A stretch of DNA of 64,000 bases, taken from the NCBI GenBank assembly GCA_029641185.1, contig JAPWGK010000009.1, positions 880,501 to 944,500 on the forward strand, given 5' to 3'. The position numbers and the translations under genes were made by a program. The stretch is from Pseudofabraea citricarpa. Lineage: Eukaryota > Ascomycota > Leotiomycetes > Helotiales > Dermateaceae. Below, one piece after another: positions 38,803-50,320 of the stretch (the stretch's first letter is position 1; every line of letters starts with the position of its first letter). The notes under the pieces were generated by a model. It ran no database searches. It was not told where the DNA came from and was given only the letters and a program-made list of their open reading frames with translations.

Positions 38803-39924
38803 TTACTTCGCAGTCTCGATCCCGTCCATTGATACATGGTCCATGGTATCTTCTTCTCCAGCAAGTTTCTGCTTGACTTGCTCGTATGTAGCGGCTCTGA
38901 TTTCTTCTGCACTTGCTACACGCGGTACCCCTCCTAGAACTTCCTGTCTTCGCTCGTGCCAGTCGATTTCGTTCCGGACAACTTGTTGTAATAGGACTTC
39001 TTTCTCTTTCCATTCCTTTTTCCGTATCTCTTCCATGGCCTCACATTCTCGCTTCAATGCTTCTGAATCCTCCTCGGCCCAATGTACTTGTCTCCGTACC
39101 AGCCGCCATAGTGAATCCAAATCCATTGCTTCTTCCTCTGCTGTAAAGCCTAACTCCGGGGGGAACTTGGTGGATTCTGGAATGGGTGTGCCATTCGTCG
39201 TCACATCAGCGCCTGACGCTTTAGACACTGGGGTCTGTGGTGCTTTGATTATGAGCTTTAGCTTCGTGGATTTGTTCAAAGGCTGCATCGACTTTGGGAT
39301 TGGATCTGATGGTCGCAGGGCTTCAGTTTCATGGACTGTTCGCATGTGCTTTGCGAGAGCATCCGAACGTGTAAAGGCTCGATCACATTCTAAGATAGTC
39401 AGTCAATGCAATCATGAGAATCTAGTAAGTAGCTTACCAGGTAATGCACAATAGAAAGGCTTCTCTCTGGTATGGCTTCGCATATGCGCTTTCAGGGCAT
39501 AGCCACTTGCATGTGGCATGCTCCTCCTCGAGCAATCCGACCACTCGCAGGTATATTTCTTGAGTCGTGTCTCGATATGCTCGTTATGAATATGCTCCAC
39601 CAGTTTATCCATATTTCCCTGATCCCCAGCGTCACATCCAACCCACTGACAGACGGTCACTTGCTCATGGATAGGATCATCGTCTTCCGGCCGCTGGGTG
39701 CTAGGATCGTTGGGCACGTCGCCCGAAGAATCAGACGATATCGAACCGGCATCGAAATCTACCTGAGGTGCTGCCACTGGAGTTGCGCGCATCGACGACG
39801 GTTCTCCTAGCTTTTGTCTTTTGGCTGGTGGTGGTATGGCCATTTCTTCCATTTCGAAATCGTCTGATGGTGTTCCGCTCAGATCGGATAGAGGCGATCC
39901 GACAGGTGATGAGTCTTCCTCCAT
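38803..39924 (-). CDS. C2H2 zinc-finger protein, YY1/Iec1-like (INO80-associated type)
   Basis: Exons 39438-39924 and 38803-39389 encode 357 residues. The N-terminus is acidic and Ser-rich with a KRQK signal. Three to four C2H2 fingers span about residues 90-180: CQWVGC.., CEWSDCSRR..HMRSH, and, across the splice, CALPECDRAFTRSDALAKHMRTVH. The Trp-containing finger is as in GLI/YY1-type fingers. The C-terminal half has helices WRLVRRQVHWAEEDSEALKRE and ends in an acidic tail. The architecture resembles fission yeast Iec1, a subunit of the INO80 chromatin-remodelling complex. The zinc-finger call is firm; the Iec1 link is from memory of the layout. Confidence 0.8.
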
Positions 39925-40325
39925 TTTGAAATTGGTGAGTAGCTACCCGCTATATAAATCTTTCAATTGCGCGTGAGTAGCTGCTTCTATGCCTCGACAT
40001 ATGTCGCGCCCAAGCTCCATGCGTTCGGAGCTTGAGTATCTCCGGCCCGAGCTCATAAGCTATTAAAATCTCGCTGCAAACCACAATTCTAGAAACCACA
40101 TGAATCCCAACCACAATGCAATTGTTTCCATCTTCATCGCCGTAAGTCAAATCTTTTAGTCCATATATCTATCAATTACTATGATGAATACTCTTATGAG
40201 TTCTGCAATTCGGATGGCTTCGGCCAAAAGTCGACAGAAACACATTACACAATTTTTTACTGAGCAACACAATATATTTTATCTGCCTAAAAAACAACTA
40301 TTCTTATCTCAATTCGCTAACGTTC
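39925..40325. other. Intergenic region
   Basis: 401 bp with promoter of the zinc-finger gene and 3' flank of the AKR; no extra gene. Confidence 0.6.
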
Positions 40326-41423
40326 TTATCCATCCATCAGACTTGCAAGATGTCCACCATAACGACCTCCCTTGACGTCGAATTTTCCTAGGATCGACTC
40401 GATAGCAGATATCTCTTCCTTGGTCAACTCAACATCCTTTGCATTCTCCTTGACACGGGCTGAGGATGAGGCACCCGGGATGGGAATGAGTTCTGGGTTG
40501 CCATCTTTCTTGGACAACTGCTTAACATAACTGATAGCTAGTTGACCTGGTGTGCAACCCTTGTTCTTAGCAAGAACCTGGATCTCGTCCACTAGCTTCA
40601 GATTCAGATCAAAGTTCTCAGGTAGGAATCGAGGCATGTGCCTTCTCATGTCTCCTTCTGGAAGATCGTCTGGCGATTTGATCTCGCCTGTGAGCATTCC
40701 ACGACCAAGGGGCGAGTATCTGATAGACTTAGTTATTTGAGACAAAAACTGGAACAGGCATGTTACTTACGCAACAATGGGGATGTTGTACTCTGCACAA
40801 GCCTTGGCGATTCCATTTTCGAAGATATCCATAGACCAAAGTGAAAGCTCAACCTCCACAGCGACGATCTTGGTGACCTTTGCTGCCCTATGAATAGTAG
40901 CAGCTCCAACTTCAGAGAGGGCAATAGCTCCAATCTTTCCAGCCTGGACGTACTCCTCAAGTGCCTTCATAGTCGTCTCAATTGGTGTCTTTGGGTCAAC
41001 TCGAGCGCACTCAAAGATATCAATGCTCTTCTTGCCTTTAAGCATTCTCAAGCAGTTATCAATAGAGGCCTGAACGAATTCCTTAGATCCATCAGGTCCA
41101 GTAGTGAGCGAGATACCACCCTTGACAGAGAGAACAACCTTGTCGGCATCTTCTGGGTACTTGGTGAAGTATTTCTCCAACAGAGTCAATGAGTTGTTTT
41201 CGGGAGTGCCATAGAACTCGCCAGCGTTCCAGAAGTTGCAGCCAACTTCCAAAGAGGCTCTCATGGCCTCGAAGGATTTTTCCTCTGGTTGAGGCTCAGG
41301 CTTCCAGGTGAGACCTTGTTTTTAGTTAGTCACTGACGACAAGTTTTCATTCATAATCTATCTCTTACCCATGAGGCCATAGCCTGTAGAGCCGATCTTC
41401 TTTCCGAGAATGGTGGTAGTCAT
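40326..41423 (-). CDS. Aldo-keto reductase, pyridoxal-reductase-like
   Basis: Exons 41369-41423, 40771-41314 and 40326-40719 give 330 residues. MTTTILGKKIGSTGYGLMGLTWKP, FWNAGEFYGTP, VVLSVKGG, FECARVDP and YSPLGRGMLTG match the yeast/fungal pyridoxal reductase branch of the AKR superfamily. Within the classic tetrad the Tyr (EFYG) and Lys (SVKG) are present. The usual Asp is Asn (WNAGE) and the usual His is replaced in CARVD, a feature I recall for this branch. It would reduce pyridoxal or related aldehydes with NADPH in the cytosol. The substrate is inferred. Confidence 0.88.
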
Positions 41424-42137
41424 TGTGAGTAGGGTATGAGGCAATGTAGAGACTTTTCAGAAATATGATTTGAAAGGTTAGTGGGGTAGATAGGTGAGTT
41501 GTGAATTGTATGTTGATGAAGCTGATGGGGAATGAGTTCTACAGCTCCTCTACATACCTATTTATCTTGAATCTGGGTCCAGAGGTTGATTATCACCGCG
41601 GATTTCGTCTGTGTCTCCGTGCGTTGTCTTCTGGTCTGTACCTCGTTTGGCAAAGGAGATAATTCTGTATCGGCCACTGACATAATGGACTCTCGATCTG
41701 GGTGGGGCAATTGGAACCCATGTATTTGCTGGCTCCATGGGTTTAAGCAACCCAAGAAGCTAAAATCCGCGACCACAAGGATGTACAGAGATCTGGGTTG
41801 GGCGTCCTGAACTCTATCTTGCACATCAGCTCGTTCGATCTTGCTGCATGGCAAAATACAGTTAATGCGCTTGTCAAGTTTGTCCGTGGATTTAATTGAT
41901 GGTCCCGAAAAAGCCATTCCCGCCGTCATTCTTGGCACAATGGCTACCTAAGCAGTTTGGACTGTACACTAAGCAGATCTTACATGCATACAGTAGCTAT
42001 CATTTTTAAACTCCATGGAGATTGAAGTACGCCAAGCCACTTTCCTTATATCCTACATGGCATGTTTCTTCTGAAGCTCATAGTGAGCATTGATGTACAC
42101 GCGCAACCTGTTCGCATCTCTGGACGGGTCTTATAGC
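41424..42137. other. Intergenic region, 0.7 kb
   Basis: Promoter of the AKR gene and 3' flank of the membrane protein gene. An ORF at 41558-41938 (minus) has no family features and I reject it. Confidence 0.55.
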
Positions 42138-42999
42138 CTACAAACCCTTCTTCGAAGCCTTCTTCTTGGCAGAAGCCGATTCCTTATTTCCAAATGGAAA
42201 ACCACTCGTTCTCTTGTCTGCGCCAGTCTTGCGACTAATTTTACCGCTGCTTGTCGCGAATAACATACACCAAAGTCCAATCATTGCCAGAGTACCATAA
42301 CCTGCAGTACCGAGTACGAAGGTCGTTTGACCAGTTGTTGTCCATCGAGCATATGTGAAGAAAGCCATCGCCGAGTGGTACAGCATGCTAATTGTGAGGG
42401 TTGGGACTGCATAGGGAGCTTTGGGGTCGCTGTCTTCGGTAGTAACGCCCGAATTAGTTGCTAAATGACGGTCAGTTATTACAAACAGAGCGGTAGACTT
42501 GTTGAGAACATACTGTCAGAGATGGAAGATGTCAGAGGCACAGAGCCCGTAAGCAAGACCACCATGGACCCTAGAGCAAGCAACGTCATGCCGAGACCTC
42601 GCGAGAAGTATTCCTCCAGCGCTGTATTGTGTTAGATTCAATGGCTCGAACGCAACCATCCATACTGACCAGTAGCTTCACGAACCTCTGGCGAGAGGAG
42701 GGTGATGATGATTGTAGGTGATATGATCAGAGGAGCAGCCTGGAGATACAGCCATCCTGCAGTTCCATATGTATACGAGTAAAAGACCTAGGTAATATCA
42801 TTAGATGCTGCAAGCTGTCAACCGATTGAGAATACATACATCCATATTGGCGTAAGTAATTAGATGCGTGATATTCAGAATCGGATTGAAGAGGAAAACT
42901 CTATTGTAAGTGAAGGGAGGTTGATTGACTAGGTAGCTCGCAGCTCTTTAAAGGATTTCGAAAATCATTACAGCATAGCTGATCCAGGTACCGCACCAT
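42138..42999 (-). CDS. Small multi-pass membrane protein of unknown function
   Basis: Five exons: 42992-42999, 42840-42900, 42670-42787, 42514-42621 and 42138-42460; 205 residues. The frame holds through all four introns (48-91 bp). The start exon codes MVR only and uses a GTACCT donor, so the N-terminus is the least sure part. About four or five hydrophobic stretches are seen: VFLFNPILNITHLITY, WLYLQAAPLIISPTIIITLL, LGMTLLALGSMVVLLTG, TISMLYHSAMAFFTY and TFVLGTAGYGTLAMIGLWCM. The tail is Lys-rich (SAKKKASKKGL). I do not recognise a named family; it looks conserved, and an organellar or ER membrane site is possible. It diverges from NAR1. Confidence 0.72.
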
Positions 43000-43413
43000 G
43001 ACGGAAACACGCTGCAAAGATTCGTCCAAGGCACGCGGAGACCCGGCACGCACTCAGAACGAGGAGGGGCACAGGGAATGACGTAGTCCCACAAGGATTA
43101 CCAGGCGCATCACGTGGAGATAGCAGTTGCACTATCGTCCCCCGCCTCCGAAAAACGGAATCAGCGACTCAGAAGCGACATTTTTCTGCTGAGCAATCGA
43201 GGCGATTCGATAATTCAATACAGACATCTCCGCTGCTTGTCACATACCTAGGTAACCACCGCAGAACTTTTCATTCTCCATTTCTTCTCCTTGAGGACTA
43301 CGCTTTTCCTTGATCTTCATTCATTTTCTCTATCATCTATTCATCGTAAAGATTCTTGGACACAATACATCCACGGTTCGGCGACGCACCCAGCGTTTGC
43401 GCCCCGACAAGCA
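43000..43413. promoter_or_regulatory. Divergent promoter region membrane protein / NAR1
   Basis: 414 bp between divergent ATGs; C/T-rich near the NAR1 start. No clear motif. Confidence 0.5.
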
Positions 43414-45243
43414 ATGAGTGCTATTCTCTCTGCAGATGATTTGAACGACTTCATATCACCTGGCGTTGCGTGTATAAAGCCGGTAGAGACACTACCTGCA
43501 GCACCTGCTAAGCCACCTGGAGCTTCTGTGAGTATATACACAGCAATTACAATCAACAGTTACTAAATTATTTAATCTCAGGAATATGAAGTTAGCTTCA
43601 ATACCGACTTACCCTCCTCCGATCTTCCTCCTGCACAAATTTCCCTCACAGATTGCCTAGCATGTTCAGGCTGCGTCACTTCTGCCGAAGCAGTTTTAGT
43701 ATCTATGCAGTCCCATTCCGAGGTCCTTGAAGCCCTAGACTCTGGCCCCGCCCTCCGCCTTACTGGCAAAACTGCAAGCACAGGAATAAGCATCGATGGT
43801 TTAGATCAAGGGGGGCGTATTTATGTTGCAAGTGTCAGTCCGCAGTCACGCGCTAGTATTGCTGCAACATATGGCGTCACAGAAAGGGAGGCTGGAAACA
43901 TGATTGAACAACTACTCAGCGGACCACGGGGTATTAAATCGCGAGCCGTTTACAGGAATGGCTTTCAATGGGTTGTAGACACAAATACTGCGCGGGAGGC
44001 ATGTTTAGTGTTGGGTGCCGACGAAGTCATTGCGTCTATGAATACTGCAAATGGGGCTCGAAAAGCCAACGATGATGGTGGTGCTGCCACCACAAAGCCA
44101 ACAAAACCAATTCTAACATCTTCATGCCCTGGTTGGATTTGTTATGCCGAGAAAACACATCCACACGTTCTACCACATCTATCACGTCTAAAATCGCCAC
44201 AGGCTTTAATGGGCACTCTATTAAAAACAACCTTAAGCCGAAAACTGGGCATCTCACCGGACAGAATATGGCACGTTGCTGTAATGCCCTGTTTTGACAA
44301 GAAACTAGAGGCAAGTCGTGAAGAGCTCACAGATGCTGTTTGGGAAGGAACGGGAACTCGGGGTGTGCGGGACGTGGATTGTGTTATTACAAGCAAGGAA
44401 TTACTTATGCTTGCAGACTCGAGACGTGTCGACTTTGCTAGCCTTCCACGTACACCACTCTCATCCGTATCACGAGTTCCTTTTCCTGATCCCAAATTAC
44501 AGTCATTCTTATTCCCGTCTATTCGACGGCGTAATAAGAATGGTAGTTTAGCAGCTGGGTCTTCTGGTGGTAACCTTTACTATATTTTGCAGTACTTCGC
44601 TTCCCAGCATAAAGACGCAGTAGTAGAAACTGCACGAGGCCGAAATGCAGATGTTGTCGAATATTCGGTCAATTCTGCATCGGGTGAGATTCTCCTTAAA
44701 GCTGCCCGTTATTATGGCTTCCGAAATATCCAAAATCTCGTACGTCGTCTGAAACCTGCCAGGGCATCTCGAATGCCTGGCGGGAAACCGATTGGAAGTG
44801 CTAGAAAGCCAGGTGGAAAGACTGGCGCCCCAGATTATACATATGTCGAGGTTATGGCTTGTCCAGGAGGCTGCACCAATGGAGGTGGCCAAATCAAAGT
44901 AGATGATCCTGTGATCACCGGTCGAGAACCGGGGGAGGTCAAACCTGGTCCACAAGAGCAGAAAGACTGGCTGGCTCAAGTTGATGAGGCATACTTCTCA
45001 GGGGAAGATAGTGATGGTGGTAGAGATCATATCCTAGAGGCAGATGAGCGAAGCGACATGGTTGAAGGTATTTCTCCTTCTTACATAAAAGAGACCCTGG
45101 CACATTGGGCAACGATCACCGGTATCGACTTGGATAGGCTAGCATATACAAGTTATCGGGCGGTGGTGAGCGATGTTGGCAAGAAGGTTGGTGAGACCGA
45201 GCGGGTGATAGAGATAGCTGGTAAGATTGGTGGCGGTTGGTGA
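43414..45243 (+). CDS. NAR1: Cytosolic iron-sulfur assembly factor Nar1 ([FeFe]-hydrogenase-like)
   Basis: Exons 43414-43527 and 43582-45243 give 591 residues. [23 protein letters not shown] is the family start. The N-terminal cluster ligands lie in CLACSGC plus the earlier Cys at ACIKP. The hydrogenase-like cluster ligands are in [20 protein letters not shown] and [12 protein letters not shown]. The C-terminal residue is Trp (IGGGW), as in many clients and adaptors of the cytosolic targeting complex. Nar1 carries two 4Fe-4S clusters and passes them on in the CIA pathway to nuclear and cytosolic proteins. Its stop is only 14 bp from the stop of the convergent SUZ-like gene. Confidence 0.96.
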
Positions 45244-45257
45244 TCTAGAGCAGAGAA

Positions 45258-46101
45258 TCAACCCATTTTCCCGCCTCTCGCGAAACCGAAACCACCTCTC
45301 CCAGTACCATCTGGTCCTTTTGGTGCTCTTATGACTTGCTCTTCGTCCCGTGGTGTTGATCTCCCGGAGTTGTTTCCTCGCTTCTGTATTGATACCCCTC
45401 CTTGTTTAGCAGTATAATTCGGATCGAACAGCTCCTTCGATCCAGACTGGCTTGATGGCCGCGAGTTATCTGCCCGAACACCTCGACCTCGACCTCTTCC
45501 ACGACCAGACTTTCCATCTTCATGATTTCCTGGTGGGGTGACGGTGCCTGGTGATGAAGCGCCGGAGCCGCTGCCCATGATTCTGGCGCGTGCTTCTTCA
45601 TACCTCTCCTTTCTCAATTGCAATTCCTGCTGAGCCTTCAGCCGCAGTTCCCCAGGAGTCGGCTGGTCTTTCTTCTCTTCTTCCTCGTCGTCATCATCCA
45701 CAATAACACTCTTAGACAAGCCCGTAACTGGGTCCTGACGCATAACAACCTTAGGTGCTGGTTTCCGACTAAGGACCTTCAATGCGGGTTTGAATTCTGT
45801 CTTGAGCGGCACTGTATCTCGAGCTGCAAGAAAGAAAGGCGTCTCTGGAGTCTCCCTATATAATAAGTTCTCAGCGGCAGAAAAAGAAGAGATAAATGAC
45901 TTTGGGAGAGATTTACGCAGACTCCCAGATCTTCTTATTCTCATCCGCATGTTTTGCCAAGCGCTCAGCCTTGGTGACTTTTACTTGCTCCTCTGCCTTG
46001 AGTTGCTGCTGTTGCTGCTCCGCAAGCTGATCTGCCTGGTCGGCCTGTGATTCCCAATCATCATCCCACGCATCTGGTACGACGACACTTTTCTTGCTCA
46101 T
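45258..46101 (-). CDS. SUZ-domain-like RNA-associated protein
   Basis: Exons 45917-46101 and 45258-45855 encode 260 residues. The N-terminus is MSKKSVVVPDAWDDDWE with Gln- and Asp-rich sequence. A basic/acidic SUZ-like block (ELRLKAQQELQLRKERYEEARARIMG) comes after a DDDDEEEE tract, followed by Gly/Arg repeats (GRGRGRGRG). A C-terminal SUZ-C-like end (RAPKGPDGTGRGGFGFARGG) finishes it. The layout is like SZRD1-type proteins, which bind RNA through SUZ and SUZ-C. Its exact target is unknown. The splice acceptor TATATAG is well placed. Tail-to-tail with NAR1. Confidence 0.78.
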
Positions 46102-46447
46102 CTTTGTAAGTGGCCTTTCCTCTGGCTGTGAAAGGGGAGAGAATGGCTCTGTTTTGTTGTCTAGATTAGGCGGCGCGGGAAGATCGAGTGACTTGTGGAA
46201 TGCTCAATGGGTGGTGGGTGGTGGGTGGTCTTTTTGAGTTTCCGCTAGCGTCCGCATAGATTGTACAGTGAAGTGTGGGGAAATCTCCCAAGGCTACGGA
46301 GTAACATTCTAGGGTGCTTGATAGACAAAGTCAAAAGCGTTACTACCATAAATAATTCTGCAACATGTCATGTAAGCGTTACGATTCACTCGTAGAAGTA
46401 GCGGACTCGCACACGTGCTGATATTTACTCTCTCCTTCTCAGCACCA
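46102..46447. promoter_or_regulatory. Divergent promoter region SUZ-like gene / 107-residue gene
   Basis: 346 bp. Includes a GGTGGGTG repeat near 46208-46228. Both genes start outward. Confidence 0.5.
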
Positions 46448-46829
46448 ATGGACACTGTACCATCCAACCTCCAATCACCACCCCACGAACACCCATCTTC
46501 AGATCAAGTCATGGCTGAAGCACCCGATTCTCCCCCCCATTACCCCGGCATACATCACGCGCAGCAGTACCAACCAGGAGCCAGTTCATCCTCATCTGCG
46601 ACGCATCAACAAGCTACCGGTGGTTCTGGCGCCACAAAGCTCGCCCAAGGAGCCCCAGGCGCAACCTGGAGCAGCAAAAAGTTCCAGGACGAGTACACGA
46701 GAACCGAGATATCGCTGACAGATCTGAACTGGGATCATAGTAAGTTTCTTGTCTCCCGAGGGCTGCTTTGGGGATTTTGCTGATCACGAAGTTATAGCAA
46801 AATATGGCGATCCTTTGGTGCAGAAGTAG
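46448..46829 (+). CDS. Small conserved-looking protein, unknown function (107 residues)
   Basis: Exons 46448-46739 and 46798-46829. Without splicing the frame would end in an unrelated tail; with a 58-bp intron (GTAAGT donor, TTATAG acceptor) the protein ends WDHTKYGDPLVQK. The N-terminus is Pro/Ser/His/Gln-rich and disordered. The C-terminal third, WSSKKFQDEYTRTEISLTDLNWDHTKYGDPL, has the compact look of a conserved fungal segment. No signal peptide or membrane segment. No known function comes to mind. Confidence 0.7.
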
Positions 46830-47295
46830 AAGATACATGGGGTTGGGATAGCAAGTTAGCTCCGTGCTATTGATGGATGCATTATTGGGCGTTATAGGCA
46901 CGGCGTAGAGCTGGGAGGAGCAAATAATGGAATGGAATGAGGACATTACGATGAAGCTAGCTGGGCCACGTTCACCACAGTATCAGTCGAGAATTATGAA
47001 GGCTTCGGAACCTCTCCCAAAGACTTGCTGTGTCTGCTGATCAACGCTATTTCTAATAAGCCGATGCATTGAATATTGGATTGTTTACAGGACATTGTTT
47101 GTATGTCAACCTCACGCTACGGCCTCAGTTGATCATGTATACCAGAGCTGATTTTGAAGTGATGTACTATTTCATACTACCAAATGCAAGTTCACTACGA
47201 ACAATTTCATTTTCGAGACCACAAACTCCACAGAATGCCACATAACATTCGGTATTTCTCCGCACAAACGCCTCCGGACCGAGGTCAAAGCTATC
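46830..47295. other. Convergent 3' region
   Basis: 466 bp between the small gene and TRL1 stops; no feature recognised. Confidence 0.6.
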
Positions 47296-49943
47296 TTATC
47301 TTGATAGAACACCCTTGACGATACCAGGAACAGTCTGACGATCACCAATAGCAATTTCCCCAATACCCGAGGCATCACCGCTGCCTTCTATCAACCAACG
47401 CTGCAGGAGATCGTTGCTCTCCTTTGGTTTGACATCTTTATCTCGTGTACCAATGGTGACATGTGCAATCTTGTTAGTGCACTCCCAGTTCTCATCGGCT
47501 AATCTGGCGACTATTGCCATGATTCGATCATCCCAGACAATCTATTGACCATGTTAGTGAACAACCACTTCCAAGATTTCTTAGATGCTTACCCTCTCAA
47601 GAACAACCTTGCAGTCCCCAAGCTTGTTCTCTGCACTACCAGCCTCTGCGTGAAGATCACTGTATTTCTGCCATAATTCTGGATGTGTCTTGGATGTAGC
47701 TCGATGGATGAGTGTGATGTGAAATTCGTCCTGGACACGGCGGGTATCTTGAAGTTGTCTGTAGAATCGTGCTTTATTACTGGAAACAGAGTTGAAAGCA
47801 GTCTCAAGCGCATTCAGAATATCCATCTTCGGCAGTGCCACAGAGATGTACTCCAGCGGCCGCTTCTTGTGTACCTGTGGTTGTCCTTTCTGCTGCTAAG
47901 ATTTTGTTAGCAGGGTCCTAGTTTTGTCTTTTAATTACCTACCTGATGTGGCTTTTGGTTCTTAGGCTTTGGCCCACGAGCAGAAAGATCATGCTTGAGA
48001 TCAACCTTATAGTCGCTCATTGCTGATTTGATGGCGTCGTCTAGGTCATCGCTTGTTGGTAGTTCTGTAAACAGCTTTGGGTATGTAGAACTTAATTGCT
48101 CGATAATAGTCTCCAGATTTTGACGGGAATCGGCAATTGGGTCAAGATCAACTACGAAATCAAAACCATCATCTGGTCTCTGTCCAGGGTTCAGATCCTC
48201 ATATCGATTGATGAATCCCTCCATAATTCCAATAACTTTCTTCTCGTCTGAGCTTGCTTGGATTGTCTGATGATTGTCACCGCGGCTAACTACACGGTTT
48301 CGGGTTACCCGGCGAATTTCATCCAACTTATCTCTGTTGTGTACATAATTCAGAGCAACAAGGCGTACTTCAGTGTGTAAGCGATGGACATCCTCAATGA
48401 TTTGCTGTCGCTCGTGTCGCTGGGCGTTGTTCCGGTCAGCAATGACAACCGGTTTCTCCTGAAGCTGCTCCAGGACTGCCTTGGTAAATCGAGGTGGCCG
48501 ACCTTTGCCTTGAATGTTATCGTTCTGTATATGCCCCCAACCAAAGAGATGTACAAGGGCAAGCGCGAGGGTAGTCTTTCCGCATCCAATTGTCGCAATA
48601 GGAACCAGTATGATGTCCTTGGACACGTCCTTAGGAGCACCTCCCATTTTTGCGTATTCTTGTCGAATTATATCCGATCCCTTCATATTGATTTCTTTCA
48701 AGAAGTCGTTTCGTAAGGCAATGATTCCGTGGTTATGATTATACTCGTTGGCTAATTTACTGCTCTCTGCGAGACGTCGTCGAGCATAGAGCAAATAATC
48801 CTCGGTAATGTTGACGTGCTTTCTGTACTTAGGTGGACGGCCAGCAATGAGTGCCTTCGTGCACTCTCTCCATTGACGGTACATAAGGTAAGGCTCTTCA
48901 AACTTGTATTTGAAAAACCAATCCATATACGGTCCTCGACCCTGGCGTAATTTGCATCGAATAACAAACCCCTCAACATCCCGACCATTGTATGATCCTG
49001 TTTCTGCCACGCCCTCGAGGAAAGTCTTGGTTTCGTTAACGTCATCCATCACAAAAAAGTCTGTCTTCTTGAAGCCCCATTCTTCGGCAAAGGCTTGAAC
49101 CTGGGCGCCAGGATATGTCATGAATTCAGGAATATTGATATTAATGCCATGAAGATAGAGCCCCGCGTCTTCTTTTCCATACGCTAGAATGTGCTCTTCG
49201 AAGTCATCATCACAGAGCTCGGCCACAGCAGTGGCATTCCTATTCCTCAATTCTCTTGCCAGGTCTTCTCTGGTCTTACCGACGGATTTGAGATGCCTAT
49301 CGACCCAAACCTCTCCTGCCATTGCATGGCTGAGCTCGGTATCACTGCGTGCACCTGTAGAATGTTTGCTGCAAACAAGTAAGGTACCATCATATAAGCC
49401 GCTGATGAAGATGATGCAGCCATTCTCCTTCAGACTAAGCTCATACGGACCTTTAGTGTTCTCTAAAATGTTGCTCCACTTTGTCGTGGGAACTTCTTCT
49501 GTGTTGAAGAATTTATCATAGCCTCTGACGGCAATTTCTGGCTGGTTTTTCTCATTTCGTGACATGAAAAGACCTCGAGCATATGTTGGAAGATCACGAC
49601 GCTTGTAGTCCCAGTCTTGAAAACGGTATGAGGTGGCCTTCAGGCCCTCTGGCGAGCCAACAACTTCATAGGCGTGCTCTTTGCAGCTAAATCCTTTTTT
49701 GCCAGACTTATTGCTGCCCTTGAGGTTTTTCACGAGCTCCGAAACTTCCTGTACGTCGGGAGCAACGTATGGGGTCTTGACTTGGTCTGCCATACTTGCT
49801 GGGATCTGGCGATGCGTGGGGAATGAGGGAACTTCAGTGGTATTTGAGGAATAAGCACGCAGAGAAGGCGTACAAAGAGCGCTTCGTGCAGCTGACAGAA
49901 AGAAGTGGAGTTTTCGAGGTAGTAGTGGACAAAGGGAAGTCAT
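47296..49943 (-). CDS. TRL1: Fungal tRNA ligase Trl1 (ligase-kinase-CPDase) with N-terminal extension
   Basis: Exons 47943-49943, 47593-47895 and 47296-47541 give 849 residues. Three domains are visible in order. Ligase: the motif I lysine lies in ELSLKENGCIIF, with VEGFVIRCK later. Kinase: P-loop ATIGCGKTT. Cyclic phosphodiesterase: paired HxT motifs FHITLIH and AHVTIGT. It heals and seals tRNA exons cut by the splicing endonuclease, and also HAC1 mRNA in the unfolded protein response. The first 50 residues (rich in Arg, Ser, Leu; ending near RAYSS) look like a mitochondrial presequence. A second ATG at 49791-49793 (MADQVKTPY) would give the usual cytosolic/nuclear length of about 799. The second intron acceptor is a triple TAGCAGCAG. 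Confidence 0.95.
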
Positions 49944-50320
49944 CTAGCTGTCGACGTCTTCTTCTTATGTCCAACCACGAAACTAGCGTGATGACAAGAC
50001 GCTCCCAGACAATGAATTTCAATTGTATTTCCGTTAGGCAGTGACTATCCACCTATTTAGCAGGCCGGCAAGAGTCATAAATTCCTCTGCTGTCGTACGT
50101 GAATGTTGGGTTTGCCGGGGTTGTGCACCGGAGTGCCCTCAGCCCGATCTAAATTTGCGGCCGCACAATTTTTGCCTTTGCCTGCCTTCAGCCTTGTTTG
50201 CTGCAGGGAACTTTCTACCCACACATACTCTACTCCGTCCCTAGGTACAGCTTAGAATACATGTTGTATCCAGCCTGATTCTTTGTTTTCACAATATCTT
50301 CTTCGTGGGATTTGCGCATC
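49944..50320. promoter_or_regulatory. Divergent promoter region TRL1 / ankyrin gene
   Basis: 377 bp between divergent ATGs. The TRL1 ATG is immediately preceded by an in-frame TAG. Confidence 0.55.
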
